Source of the DNA: Sphaerulina vaccinii
Lineage: Eukaryota; Ascomycota; Dothideomycetes; Mycosphaerellales; Mycosphaerellaceae
Assembly: GCA_022570795.1 (NCBI GenBank)
Contig: JAKUDP010000014.1
Location: 372,001 to 436,000 of the forward strand
Reading direction: 5' to 3'
DNA length: 64,000 nucleotides
The notes below the pieces were generated by a model. That model did not search any database, had not been told where the DNA came from, and saw only the letters and a list, made by a program, of their open reading frames with translations. Position numbers and translations under genes: made by a program. Shown here in pieces: positions 11,164-21,710 of the stretch (the stretch's first letter is position 1; each line of letters opens with the position of its first letter).

Positions 11164-11718
11164 TCAGTCACCATCTCCCTCCTCTTCACCCCGCGCACGC
11201 CACCTTATCGTAGTAGTCAAGCAAAGGACAAGAATCACAATGGACAGAGCAAGCAATACCGCATAAACTTGCTTCCTCCTTGTGAATATTCGTCGTCGTG
11301 GTGTTTCGCTCGTCATCCTGCGCTGAGGTCCTATGTTCTCCCAGTGGTTCTCATATCGTTGAGCTTCGGAGTATGTCCGAGGATGGGCGAACACCTCTCG
11401 ATCGGGTTGTTCGCTGCCATAGTATCGAGCTTGAGCTGTCGTGGGAGCGGACACTGGTCTTTGCCAGACTGTTTGGAGATTTGAGGTGTTGTAGTCTGGC
11501 GGCTTGGTCGAATCTTCTGTTTCGTACAGTGGTGGTCTTGCTGCGTGGATGCTGCTTGCAGGAAGCGACTGCGAGGGTTGTCGTAGTGCCATATATGCGG
11601 GCGAAGTCGCGAGGGCGTCTCTTACTTGATGGTCCAGGGTATGTTGCGAGCCCTCTTGGATGGCGATGAGCGGTCCGTTCTTGTACGTGAAGTCTTCCGA
11701 TGGATGTGGAATGTACAT
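11164..11718 (-). CDS. Small tail-anchored hypothetical protein
   Basis: An open frame of 184 codons from ATG 11718. It has a polar, proline- and tyrosine-rich N-terminal part (YIPHPSEDF, PPLYETEDSTKPPDY), a basic patch RRRIFTRRK, one hydrophobic helix of about 20 residues (VYAVLLALSIVILVLCLTTT) and a short charged tail. That layout suggests a C-terminally anchored membrane protein with its bulk in the cytosol. The PPxY-like PPDY and PPLY motifs could recruit WW-domain ubiquitin ligases. I do not recognise a family. A coding-looking stretch of about 45 codons lies upstream at about 11800-11930 on the same strand, so a 5' exon may be missing from this model. Confidence 0.5.
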   Translation of the reverse strand: MYIPHPSEDFTYKNGPLIAIQEGSQHTLDHQVRDALATSPAYMALRQPSQSLPASSIHAARPPLYETEDSTKPPDYNTSNLQTVWQRPVSAPTTAQARYYGSEQPDREVFAHPRTYSEAQRYENHWENIGPQRRMTSETPRRRIFTRRKQVYAVLLALSIVILVLCLTTTIRWRARGEEEGDGD

Positions 11719-11948
11719 TGTGCCGGGCTTGCTGCTTGGGCGTGTCCGCGGATGGAGTAGGTCCGCGAAGGCCGGCCATTTGGCTCACTCTCCATCAGTA
11801 GACGCCAAGCAGTGTATGCCTCTGGGTCCGATGAAGCTTATTGCTGTCCTGATTGGGATCTGAATATCGCAGTCCCGTGGCAGGCTGCACTGGAAACGGT
11901 CCACGTGGAGCCGGTTTGTATTGTTGAGCATGAAAGATGAAGTCCTTC

Positions 11949-12363
11949 TCATTGCATAGCATTCTGCTCGACATATCTGCTCATCGAATCGAGCTGTGTC
12001 TTGCCAGTAGAAACCAGATATCGTATATGTCCCTATATCTCAAATTAGCAGCACGTAACGTATAGGAGCTGGTCGGATCTGTATACCAGATCATCCACAT
12101 TCCGGTAGCGTTCAAACTCATATCGAGCATAGTCCCGCATTTCTCTCCTTGTGGGCATCGACGGCGGTATCTCTGTTCCTGTGTCATTATATTGCCACCA
12201 TTCTGTCAGACGATAACATACTGTTGATGGTTCGGACACAATCTCGCCAAAGATTGATGACCTTTTGCCGCTGGAGGAAGTGCTCGAGCGTTAGAGTCTT
12301 CTTTCCAAATCTGACCGCCTTGTCTGGCGAGATGGTGGCATATCGCCTGATGGAGGGACACAT
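11949..12363 (-). CDS. LYR-motif mitochondrial protein, LYRM2-like, three exons
   Basis: Three small exons, 12363-12222, 12178-12087 and 12032-11949, are separated by 43 and 54 bp introns (GTATGT and GTATAC donors, CAG and TAG acceptors) and encode 105 residues. The order of conserved blocks is that of the Complex1_LYR family: TLTLEHFLQRQKVINLWRD, then REMRDYARYEFERYRNVDDL, then IRYLVSTGKTQL. This parallels animal LYRM2 throughout. Such proteins bind mitochondrial acyl carrier protein and support respiratory-complex or Fe-S assembly. The canonical Leu-Tyr-Arg is Leu-Trp-Arg here. The N-terminal basic stretch SIRRYATISPDKAVRFGKK fits a mitochondrial presequence. ATG 12363 is chosen because in-frame stops lie just upstream. 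No exon exceeds about 47 codons, so single-frame scans miss the gene. Confidence 0.82.
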
Positions 12364-12560
12364 TCTGTCGGCCGCTACCACTCTTCCTCATCAAGTGTAC
12401 ATGTAAGATGGATGTTGTGATGGTGGCGTCGTCATTGAGAAAGAGAAATCGGCCGCGGACTGAAGTCCGTTTCTTGGCGGATTCGAAGCGCGTCCACCTT
12501 CGACGCGACGCGTATGAAAGTTTGTTCTGACACGAACATCATCACACCAACATACTCATC

Positions 12561-14645
12561 ATGGGCAAACGAAAGGCTGTGGAAGGGGATGGCGACAGCG
12601 TGGTACCTGGTGACCAAGGCGCCAGCTCTCATGGCATTATCGAGACTGCCAATGCCTTATCGGAGAGCGATTTCGATAATGCCTACTGGGACTACGACAA
12701 ATATAACGATCTCGCGAGGGAGTCATGTTCGCTCGAGCTATACAGCGCCGGGCTCATGAAAGGAGGAATGTTTCAGGCATGCTTCGATCTTATTGAGCAG
12801 ACAAGCCGCCATGACTACGAACCGAGCAGTTTCGGCTGGCATCCAAAGCGTAAGCTGCGCGAGATGAAAGAGAAGGAAATGCGGTATATCCTAATTCAAG
12901 ACGACATCTCGACAAGTTTGAAAGGCTTCCTGAGCTTCATGCTTACATACGATTCTGTGCCCTCCGTGCCGGTACTATATGTCTACGAGGTACATCTGGC
13001 TGATTCGCTTCGAGGTCTGGGGGTGGGTAAGCATGCGATGTTCATCGCAGAAGACATAGCAAGGAAGGTCGGCGTGGAGAAGGTCATGTTGACATGCTTC
13101 AAGAGCAACACGAAGGCAATGACATGGTACAAGGCGCTAGGATATACTGTGGACGTCAGCTCGCCCGAGGACCGCACAACAAGGAAGAAAGTCGTTAAGA
13201 CCGACTATGTAATCATGAGCAAGGAGATCTTGCCGCTGCTGGATGGGAGGGAGAAGAAGTCTGTCAAGGCCAAGAGTGATCCTACCGCTGCAGGACCATC
13301 AAAGAACCAGGTATCCCGCGGACCCGTCTCAAAAGCTGCATCGTATCTTGCTGAATTGCCCGACAGCTTTGCAGTAAATCCAGCCACAAGAGCATGGATT
13401 GAGACTGACTGTGGGTCAGCGGTGCTAGATCAAGACAAAGTCATCTTGGTCCTCAAAGAAGCTTCGCGCCTGATAGCCCACCTCAGTAATGAGATGGACG
13501 GCTTGGACAATGCACGTGATTTGCATCATGTGCAAGTGCTCGCTGCACTTCATATGAGTATACAAGAGAGATTCAAAGGCGCTCAGACGACCCTATCCGA
13601 AGCGTGGGGAGTACTGGACACACTGCATAAAGACTTCTCAGATTTCGGAATCTATAAATATGCCAACATACTGCCGCCGCGTATCGGAGTCAAGAATACA
13701 CTGGACAGGCAGATTGGTGTCAAGGACTTCATCGCCAGAATGCCCCCAGGCATGCGTCAGCAGATGTCCACATTCTTCAAAGCCAGTGACGTGGAGCTCG
13801 CTGAAAGGGAGGATGCGCTAGACATGCGAGAACAAGAACTAGATCAGCGAGAAGATGATCTATTCGCGCGCGAGACTGCGTTGCAAGAGGCTAATGCCCG
13901 TCAAGATCGCGCACGCCTCAATATCAGAGCTCGTGCCAGGGCATTGAAGAACCGCGAAGAACGTTTCGCTACGAGGGAACAGCGTAGCAAGACGGAACAG
14001 GCCAAGCTAGTTGAAGAACGAGACTTCTTGGAAGAAGCACTGTACACTCAACGGAAGCGATACGCCGAGAAAACTAGTCTTCCTGAAGGCGTCTTCACAG
14101 AAGGCGACGAAGAGGGTATGATACGCCACTTGCACGATCATCATGGAATCCATCCATCAGGCCAGGACGACGCGCGGGAACACTTTCGGGATAGTAACGG
14201 CCCAGGTTGGCGTTGCGCCGCTTGTGGCAAGGTAATCCTGGGCGAATACATCGAGGAAAGGGCCGAGGAACATCTCTTGAACGTACATGGCATCCGACCT
14301 CCTGACGAAGGGGACGAGGACGAGGACAACGAAGACGAGGAAGTTCATGACAACGAAGAAGAATCAAACGACGACAACGAAGACGATGAGGAGGAGGAAG
14401 AAGAGGAAGAGGAGGATCGACGGGATGACCGTATAATTGATGAAGACGGTTATGAAGAGATCAAACCGGGTTTCTGGGTTGCCCCAGAAGTACGGGCTCG
14501 GCATGGCTTGCAACCTGTAAACAAGTTCGAATTGCCTAAGCCTGAAGCACTTCGTGGAAAGAAAGTGGTTGGAAACAAAGTGGAGACTTGGCTCAAAAGG
14601 AGTGGGAGTGTGAGAGAAAGCTTTGGGAAAGGCGAACCCTTTTGA
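12561..14645 (+). CDS. N-alpha-acetyltransferase NatD/Naa40-type with coiled-coil, zinc-finger and acidic extension
   Basis: An intronless 694-codon gene. Residues about 40-225 form a GNAT domain: acetyl-CoA loop SLRGLGVGKHAM (about 149-160), the beta-bulge VEKVMLTCFKSN, then AMTWYKALGY and the terminal DYVIMSKEI. With the FGWHPKRKLREM segment this matches Naa40/Nat4, which acetylates the N-termini of histones H4 and H2A. Naa40 proteins are normally about 200-290 residues. Here roughly 450 residues follow: a linker, a heptad-rich coiled coil (about 410-510, ELAEREDALDMREQELDQRE and similar), a candidate C2H2 finger (CAACGK with two histidines in EEHLLNVHG, about 550-578), an Asp/Glu tract (about 585-635) and a basic tail. 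There is no intron, stop or frame change between the parts, so a true fusion is the direct reading. Confidence 0.85.
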   Translation: MGKRKAVEGDGDSVVPGDQGASSHGIIETANALSESDFDNAYWDYDKYNDLARESCSLELYSAGLMKGGMFQACFDLIEQTSRHDYEPSSFGWHPKRKLREMKEKEMRYILIQDDISTSLKGFLSFMLTYDSVPSVPVLYVYEVHLADSLRGLGVGKHAMFIAEDIARKVGVEKVMLTCFKSNTKAMTWYKALGYTVDVSSPEDRTTRKKVVKTDYVIMSKEILPLLDGREKKSVKAKSDPTAAGPSKNQVSRGPVSKAASYLAELPDSFAVNPATRAWIETDCGSAVLDQDKVILVLKEASRLIAHLSNEMDGLDNARDLHHVQVLAALHMSIQERFKGAQTTLSEAWGVLDTLHKDFSDFGIYKYANILPPRIGVKNTLDRQIGVKDFIARMPPGMRQQMSTFFKASDVELAEREDALDMREQELDQREDDLFARETALQEANARQDRARLNIRARARALKNREERFATREQRSKTEQAKLVEERDFLEEALYTQRKRYAEKTSLPEGVFTEGDEEGMIRHLHDHHGIHPSGQDDAREHFRDSNGPGWRCAACGKVILGEYIEERAEEHLLNVHGIRPPDEGDEDEDNEDEEVHDNEEESNDDNEDDEEEEEEEEEDRRDDRIIDEDGYEEIKPGFWVAPEVRARHGLQPVNKFELPKPEALRGKKVVGNKVETWLKRSGSVRESFGKGEPF

Positions 14646-14724
14646 TGCACTTGTTGGCTATACCTTCTGAGATGCTTTATGCTGCAACCTATCTTTCTGG
14701 CATTGATCAGCAATAGCAAGTCGA

Positions 14725-15441
14725 CTATACCGGACCAAGATTCGTCTCCTTCGCATCCAATCCCTTCTGGCCTCTAGCCGCTCTGATCAATCCCTCACAC
14801 CTAATCACCACCAAGTCAGCACACACACACACACACACACTCACACTCACACTCCAATACAACAAGACACAAGAAACGAAAGACTCACCAATCCTGATGC
14901 CCCATCAACATTCTATTCGGTTTCTTCCCCGCAAGTTCAGCAGCCGGTTTTCCAATCTGACTCTCCTGCGTCAAAATCCTCACCCTCCCACCCTCCAAAT
15001 CCTCAACAAGCCAAGCATGATAAACATCAACAGCACTATCTTCATCGCCATCTAATTTCGCGCTCCAAGCAAGTCTTCCCGCTCGTCCCTTTTCAGGCGT
15101 TACAGATTCTTGAACGACCGAGGGGAGGACTGGGAAACCGAAAGTGCTGAATTTGAATTCGTCGCCGGCTTTGAGATGAGTGCCGGAGGAAGGTGGGGTT
15201 ATTGAGGTGCAGTTGTGGTAGTAGGAAGTCCACTGCCAAGTCGTCAAGACACAAGTCATAGCAAGTATGTCCTGAGACGGGTTGCGCCCAAGAGGCTTAC
15301 CTTGGATATGTCGGCGAGGAATGTCCAGATTGTTTCTGCGGAGATGTCTTTGACGATCACCTCGTTTGTTACGAAGTTGTCTGTTGTGCCTGGGAGGTAC
15401 TTTTGAGGCCAGGAGATGGCGCTTTGAGTTGGGCCAGACAT
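14725..15441 (-). CDS. SRPBCC-fold (polyketide cyclase/START-like) protein, three exons
   Basis: Exons are 15441-15301, 15232-14889 and 14800-14725; introns are 68 bp (GTAAGC donor) and 88 bp (GTGAGT donor, GCTGAC branch, TTAG acceptor). The frame closes to 186 residues. Visible blocks are NEVIVKDISAETIWTFLADISK at the start (partly quoted), a WTSYYHNC motif, the aromatic-rich GDEFKFSTFGFPVLPSVVQE, then DVYHAWLVED, TQESQIGKPAAEL and MLMGHQDW followed by a helical C-terminus in the third exon. This is the pattern of small fungal SRPBCC hydrophobic-ligand-binding proteins. The label polyketide cyclase is a family name only. The gene is 21 kb from the PKS genes and shows no link to them. The second intron contains a CA microsatellite. 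Confidence 0.82.
14820..14853. repeat. CA microsatellite inside an intron
   Basis: About ten CA dinucleotides followed by TCACAC-type variants. The repeat lies wholly within the second intron of the minus-strand SRPBCC gene, where it reads as a GT tract between donor and branch point. Confidence 0.9.
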
Positions 15442-16172
15442 GATTGTGATGCGGGTTCGAGAGCTTCTCGTGAGAATCTTGTATAGTTTCTAGCTTGATT
15501 GATGTTTGGTTAGCAAGGTGAAGATCAAGATGAGGTTTGTAAGCTGCTCCGTCAATCGACCACTGTTCGTACGAGGATATTATGAGCTGTTTAAGATGCA
15601 CCTCGCACTCCTGGGTCGTATGACGTTACATATCCTATACCATTGGGCAAGACTGCTAAACGGAGAATTCTCAGCTCCATCATAGCATTTTCTCATGTGA
15701 TATCTGAATCACTCTGCCACTTCGATATCGATTGCAAATCTCTCACAACGACCATGATTCTCTTCTCAGTTGCTCCTGTACCGATCAAAGAGTGATATCG
15801 ATTGGTATCTAATCGTTGCCAAGCCCAACTCATAACTTACGTAAGCGCGAGTCTCGCTCACCATCCCTACGAGCTCTTCTCATCAACATCAATCTGATCC
15901 TACAGATGCCACAGAATTCATGCTAGCCAGCGATAGCGATAGGTCCTGGGGTCTGTTGTAGGTTTGTGACTGACCTGTGATCTGAGGGCCAGAAGGCTGA
16001 GCACCTACGGCGGTGGCTGTGTATGCAGCACGGCGCGTAGTAGAAGTATCAGGACAAGCGGCCACGCACTTTCTATTGACACAGCAGACTCTATCTGCCT
16101 CGAAGGGTTTGCAGATCAGCGACGATCAGACAAGAACACGCCCGACCATCGAACATATTCAAGCACGACATC
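15442..16172. other. Divergent intergenic region, no gene recognised
   Basis: This lies between the SRPBCC gene start and the membrane-protein gene start. A weak open frame at 16013-16294 overlaps the following gene in another frame and is not supported. No clear motif was found. Confidence 0.55.
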
Positions 16173-17165
16173 ATGCAAATATCCGGACTGAACGACTGGC
16201 ATTCCACACTCGACGCCGCTGGAATCGTCGCTCTAGCAGATCTCACCACAGTCGGAAAACGAACAGCCTTGACTGGGACTTCCTGCTGGCTTGACGCTCT
16301 GATAATAGCTCCCGGTCTTCATCGTCAGCAAGCCGCTCTAGAGCTCAATCAAGGCGAATACCCAGCATGCGCAGCAATGACCACTGGGTATGTGTTTCGC
16401 GTGGAGAATCAGGCTATGGTACTCTATCTCCAGAAAGTTGGCAAAACAGGCCACCTCACAACAATTGAGGTGTCGAATCTGGACGTCGGCACTTCGAGGT
16501 GGCGGAAAGTATTATCATCTATATACGATTTTCGTGCAGCCACTGCAGCTGCGTCGTCAGCATATATCACAGCAGTGATGTTGGCAGTGGCTAGCCTGGT
16601 CGCATTCGCTCTATTCGAAGATTGGTGGGCTTTGGGAGTCCTGCTGATTCTGATCTTCGCTCGAGCCTGCAATGTGCTCGTGATCAGGCGCCGAGCACAA
16701 CCTGGCTGGTATGGTGCTCTAGAACCTGGAGTACAAAGCGATCTCCTCGTTCTGCTCAGTCAGGACAGATGGGTCAGAATACAAGGCGCGACAGATGACG
16801 TGAAAGCTGCAACTTCTGGCTCCTGGCTGCAAGACTCGACTGCAGTCGAAGGCTGGCTGACAGCTTTGGCGACTCTACTCGTATATCTGACTGCAGCACT
16901 TGCTGGGAACTTTCAGCAGCAGAGCAAGGTCATCTTCCTAGTTCTGCTGTTCGCCTCTGTTGGTCTTCTTGGCCTTGCCAATGAGTGGAATGATGTGCTA
17001 CAGATGCACAATAGACTGGTCAAAGTCAAAGCAGGCCCAAAATCCTACGAGAGACGCCGCGTCCTCGCAGATGAGCTAGTGAAAGAGACAGGAAAGAAGC
17101 ACTGGGCAATGAAACTTGGCATGCTGCCAGCCGAGAAGGAGGATGTCGAGCCTCCCACCATGTGA
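16173..17165 (+). CDS. Hypothetical multi-span membrane protein
   Basis: An intronless 330-codon gene from ATG 16173. About 120 soluble residues (with GYVFRVENQAMVLYLQ and KTGHLTTIEVSNLDVGTSRWRKVL, quoted in part) precede two adjacent hydrophobic helices (AYITAVMLAVASLVAFALF and ALGVLLILIFARACNVLVI). After a roughly 50-residue loop come two more helices (GWLTALATLLVYLTAALAG and VIFLVLLFASVGLLGLANEW). The charged C-terminus is KSYERRRVLADELVKE and onward. This four-helix layout with flanking cytosolic domains is seen in uncharacterised fungal membrane proteins; I do not recognise a named family. It converges on the next minus-strand gene with a 129 bp gap. Confidence 0.75.
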   Translation: MQISGLNDWHSTLDAAGIVALADLTTVGKRTALTGTSCWLDALIIAPGLHRQQAALELNQGEYPACAAMTTGYVFRVENQAMVLYLQKVGKTGHLTTIEVSNLDVGTSRWRKVLSSIYDFRAATAAASSAYITAVMLAVASLVAFALFEDWWALGVLLILIFARACNVLVIRRRAQPGWYGALEPGVQSDLLVLLSQDRWVRIQGATDDVKAATSGSWLQDSTAVEGWLTALATLLVYLTAALAGNFQQQSKVIFLVLLFASVGLLGLANEWNDVLQMHNRLVKVKAGPKSYERRRVLADELVKETGKKHWAMKLGMLPAEKEDVEPPTM

Positions 17166-17294
17166 AGACGGTTCATCATATCGTTCGCAGACTATCAGCA
17201 GCCACTTTGTTACATATATTATGATTATATCCCTACATCATTATCATCGTTCCGGCCGTTCAATATCCACTCACCGACCAACCAGATATCTACG

Positions 17295-20200
17295 CTATAA
17301 TACCTCCGGTATCTCCTTCCTGCGATCAGCCCTCCGACTACCTCTCCTCGTACTCATATACATCTCCAACGCACTACCATTACTACTACTATGACCATGA
17401 CTGCTAGCCATAGTTGCCTCGCTTCTCCTGGCAACTCTCGCCTCCCATGCCATGGGGCCCTTCGGTGGAGTCTCAGGCTCAGGCTCAGCTAATCCTAGAT
17501 CTGGCAAAGGAGCATTGTTCAGCTGGCCATTTGTCTTCAACACGGCCATCAATGCGGCCTGGAGTAGAGCGTTCTGCTTCTCCAAGGCTTCGAGACGAGC
17601 GTCGACTCGTGAGGCAGCACGATTGCTGGTCTTGGTCTTTCGTTCTCCAGATACTTTGCGTTGTGTAGCGATGTGTGGGTGGTGGTGCTTCTTCGATGAT
17701 GTTGACATGGGTGAGACGTCGAAAGAAGGTACAGCTGAGAGCTCCTTACTCTGAGTAGTACGTTTAGCTCCAGTATTCGATGTATTAGGCTTCTCCGATC
17801 CCGACTGAGGCGGCGTTGGAGGCAGTGCACGGGTCGGTGGTGGAGAAGGCAGTGGTGGAGCATCTTCTCTCGACAATCTCAGCACTGGACTCTTGCCTCG
17901 GGGCGAAGACTGATTGCTGAGACTCTGTCGACTGCGACGCAGGAATGCATTTCTCGGCAACGAAGCGGATCGCGGACGTGGCTTGTAAGGTTTGTTGATA
18001 CTCTTGGTCTCCTTCATGATCAACTTTGGCAGCCTGGGTGACTTGGTGCTCTTTGGAACAGGCACCTGCTCTGCTACAAACATCATCTCGGACAGTCGAA
18101 GGCCTGCTTGGGCACGCTGAGCCTCTGCAGAAGCTGAAGGAGATATTGGTGTATACACAATGTTATGCTCTTCGGAGATCTCGCTGGCCAATGAAGGCAC
18201 GGGTGAGACGGGCGAGGCTGTCGACTGAGTGATCTTCTTGTAGCTGGCTGCGCTCGAGACGTCACTATGCCGACTTGCTGCTGAGGTAGCTCGATGAGGT
18301 GTCAGTGCCGGTATCTGGATCCTTGGCCTCATCTTCTTCAGTCGTTGCCTGGTGGGCTGCTCTGGCGAATCGTGCATGACAGAGTCGATCGTCCTGTTCG
18401 TGGGTGGCTTGTCACGCATCTTGCGTGCTCGGACACGCTCCTCTCGCTCCTTGCGATTAGCTGGGTATGGCACTCCTGGTAACATGCTCTTCTCCTTCTT
18501 CTTGCCTCGAGACTTCGGTCGCTTGATGGGTCCAGAGCACTCCGTCGTGACTGTCGCTCGTATGGGCTCGGCCTCGAAGTTGAAGTCGCTGGTGGACTTG
18601 ATGCTCGGAGCAACTCGTGGAGTGCTTCTCCGCACGCTCTCATGATTCGAGATGATGCCTTCTATTGTCCTGGGATCTCGTCGTAGGCGCAAAGGACTGC
18701 GTGGTGGCGGCGGACCTGGGCTCTCGCAAGAATCGATGTGCTCGGACACACTCCTGCCGTACATCATTGATGCGATACTCGAAGCGCGTTGGAGTAAGAC
18801 TGGATGGCTTCCAAGTCGGCGAGGCACTGGATGGCGGATCTGCACTTCTTTACCTGGACTTGGAAGCTTGACTGGGAAAGCCTCATGTGGTAATGAGATC
18901 TTTGGCACATGAGCGTGTTCGTCTTGCATAGGCGATACGGGATGGCTCGTCAGTGCTCGAGAAGCGTCGAAAGATATCCTAGGTGGTGGCTGGTCGTAGA
19001 TGCTGCTGCGATAGGACTCAGCCATCGACAAGGCCGACTCTGGAACAGGCGTAGGTGGGTTGGAAGCAGCAGGTCGTATAGGTGTATCCGAGTATTGGTG
19101 TTGCTGTGATCGTGATAGTCGACTCGCCACATCCTGGAAACTCGAAGGAGGATGTGAGCTGCGATCACTCATGACAGTATACTGGTCGCTGATGCTGTCG
19201 GTTTGCTGCTTGCTCAAAGATTCTGCATATGTCGACAGCCAGCTGTCCAGGATATCGCCAGTAGCTGATGTAACGTCGTCATGGAAGCAGACCGACACTC
19301 TAGACTCCAAAATATCCGGACTGTGCGCAGAATCAGCATCTAGCCTCGTGAAACAAGGAACATACCACTAACCTGAGTATTGAAGGATCATCAAAATTCA
19401 TTCTAGTGTCGCCATCTCCATCATGTTCAGATTGCTCCGGCACTAAAGCCAGATACCGCTTGCCTAGTAGCACTATTAGTTTCACCGGCGATAGATTAGC
19501 GAAGCAATCGTGACTATACCATTCGATGAGATCTTCTGTTCGCAATTTCTGGGAACAGGGACCGCAATCCCAGGAAGTAATCCACCTTCGTCCCGCAAGA
19601 CGCCATTGAGCCTAGTTCCGGATGTTAGCCGAAATGTGATAGATCAGAACTCGTAACAGCGACCAACTCACCTGTCATGAGCGGTCTGTATCGACAAACG
19701 ATGTTTCTTCTGCTGACCGCTTCCATTTCTGAATAGTCGCAAAGCATTCTTCCCGCTCACCGCTCGGCGGGGATGATCGGCTCTGCTGGGCTTTCGGTGA
19801 GGTGCAGGAGGAGCAGTATTCTTCAAAAACCAGGCCAAGTCGTGAGAAGGGTTGTCTTTGGGAAGTCGTGCCAGACTCGTCTGAGTGTTCATCTTGTCCA
19901 CATTCGAGGAGCCAGCAATGGAGTGAGCAGTGGAGTATGGCAGTTGATTGGCACAGTCGTAGTGCATAGACCACGAGGAGTTCGTTCGAGACAGCGCCGG
20001 AGTGTTCTCAGTAGCTGGACTATGACACTGACTGTCTTCGAAGGTTTGCTGTATGGAGTCCTCACGGAGAATGGTCGTCGAGCTGCCTTTGCGGAGCTTC
20101 TCCGACTTCGCCTGAGCAGCAGCAGCTGAATGGGCATGACCCATGGTGGTTGAGGCCTCAGTGTCTCGTGGACCAGCACCACCAATTGTCATGCCAGCGC

Positions 20201-20339
20201 CAGGCCCAAGTCCGAACATGTCATCCGAGTACGGAAGAGATTGCGAGGGGCAGACTGCTGTTATCTCCCACTGGCGGGGTGTATGGTTGGCGAACCCTGG
20301 TGCTCGACGCTGATGCTGCAGAGCAGCGGAAAGCTGCAT
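17295..20339 (-). CDS. Large serine/proline/arginine-rich hypothetical protein, four exons
   Basis: Exons are 20339-19672, 19611-19520, 19463-19373 and 19320-17295, with 60, 56 and 52 bp introns (GTGAGT, GTATAG and GTTAGT donors). Phases close to 958 residues, so two long open stretches that look like separate genes belong to one. The protein is mostly disordered: many SxxS, SP and PPPP segments, a strongly basic block near the middle (KRPKSRGKKKEKSML followed by RKEREERVRARKMRDK) that could be a nuclear localisation signal, and near the C-terminus one short coiled coil (RLEALEKQNALLQAALMAVL). No catalytic motif is visible. A scaffold or cell-cortex role would be speculation. Conservation should be tested around the coiled coil and the RARKMRDKP block. 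Confidence 0.78.
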
Positions 20340-21293
20340 AGCACACGAGCTGTGTGTATGCTACGTGCCCTCGGGCAGAGAGTGCGTGCAGTGTAGCGTG
20401 TGGACGTCGTGTGGATGTACTCTTGTCGGGTCTGGCACCCAGGATGCTGTGTATTGCTTCAGATTAATGTCACGAGATTCTGGGGAATCATGCCAGCTCA
20501 CCAATTCTTGTTCTCCAGCTGAAGCGAAGCTGCGTAATGTTCCGGTGGTGACGCTCGGCGAGAATAGATTCTACGATAGCTAGGCAGTGTCGATCATTGA
20601 GGTGTGGCAAGTCGGAGGTCGTAGCCAATCTTCTTTTCAGTGACTCGATCAAACGGAAACGAGCATGTTGAGGCCAGCAGGACGACAACTGAACGAGAAC
20701 GTGTTAGGAAGATCAAGAGGACTCGAAACCAGAAGCAAAAAGTCAAAGAAAAGTCTTCAAGACGGAAGCCTGCAGATATGTGGGCAAGGTAGAGGCCAAA
20801 TAGAAAGAAAACAAGTCATGTTGTTCCATAAGAATCTCGTCAGATCTCACAAAGGCGCAAGGAGACGGCGTGTTCAGCAACGGCAACGCCCCGGCCGCGA
20901 TTGTGGAACAGCAGCCAAATAGGTACAGCAGCTTCGTGCGCTGCAGGTCGCTGGCGCAAACAAGATTACTCAGATGTGGCCCACGCTGCTGTACCTCGAG
21001 ACCAAGGCGGACACCGAACAGAGCACGCCTACTTGGCGGTAGGCTGCTAGCTAGACTGCAGTGCAAGCCGCTCAGTCATCCCACAGCAACACGGATGATG
21101 TGTTGTCTGAGACAGGCGTGATCGAAGCAACCCGAGTAGATGGAATGAAGTCCTCTTAGCTGTATGTCTGACATGTTGAGTAGGCTGATGCTTTGGTGGC
21201 AAATCCATTGGACCTCATCTCCAGAAATCGAGGTGCAAAGCACAACACGCTCTGCGAGGGATATCGTGTAGCGTCAAAGGTGCAGGTGAGGTA

Positions 21294-21710
21294 TCACAAA
21301 GCCGTGCGCATCTCCACTTTGTGCAGGGGTTCAAAACCTTCAGCGCTAAAGTCTCCAGCAAGCTGCAGCTCTTGTATAACGACAACGTGACATCCGGTTC
21401 GTCCAAGTGCGACCTCAGATCCGCGGCAAAATCCTTGAACGTGAGGCAGTGCGGCAATTCTGTACAGCAAGACCACGCGATTTTGATGAACGTTGCAGCT
21501 CAATTGTCCGTTCAGCGCTAACACCCAGTCTCTCGAAGGATGTGATGCATCTGGAGGCGTTCTGTCAAATAACTTGTCTGCATAGGTATTGATAGCAAGC
21601 GTGGCTTGGCGAATTGTTGCAGATAGCGGGTCGGAGTAATGATCGTAGTGTGAGCTCATGCTGCTGCACAGGCTGATCGACGTCGGGACCAGATTTCGGC
21701 GTCGAGACAT
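21294..21710 (-). CDS. Possible small hypothetical gene, uncertain model
   Basis: The frame opens at ATG 21710; a second ATG 17 codons in gives SSHYDHYSDPLSATIRQATL, a helix-like start. About 75 codons look coding-like up to LNGQLSCNVHQN. After that a different frame (21457-21215, DFAADLRSHLDEPDVTLSLYKSC) looks better, so either a short intron near 21440-21490 or a frameshift is involved. I could not find a convincing splice pair. No family was recognised. Confidence 0.25.
   Translation of the reverse strand: MSRRRNLVPTSISLCSSMSSHYDHYSDPLSATIRQATLAINTYADKLFDRTPPDASHPSRDWVLALNGQLSCNVHQNRVVLLYRIAALPHVQGFCRGSEVALGRTGCHVVVIQELQLAGDFSAEGFEPLHKVEMRTAL

Noticed and set aside
14725..15441. Assigning the SRPBCC gene to the polyketide cluster as a cyclase
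   Set aside because: It lies over 21 kb from the PKS genes with several housekeeping genes between, including SEN1. The name reflects fold family only.
14885..15601. A continuous 238-codon reading of the SRPBCC locus
   Set aside because: The first half has no protein-like character. Splicing at 15300/15233 replaces it with a proper SRPBCC N-terminus from ATG 15441.
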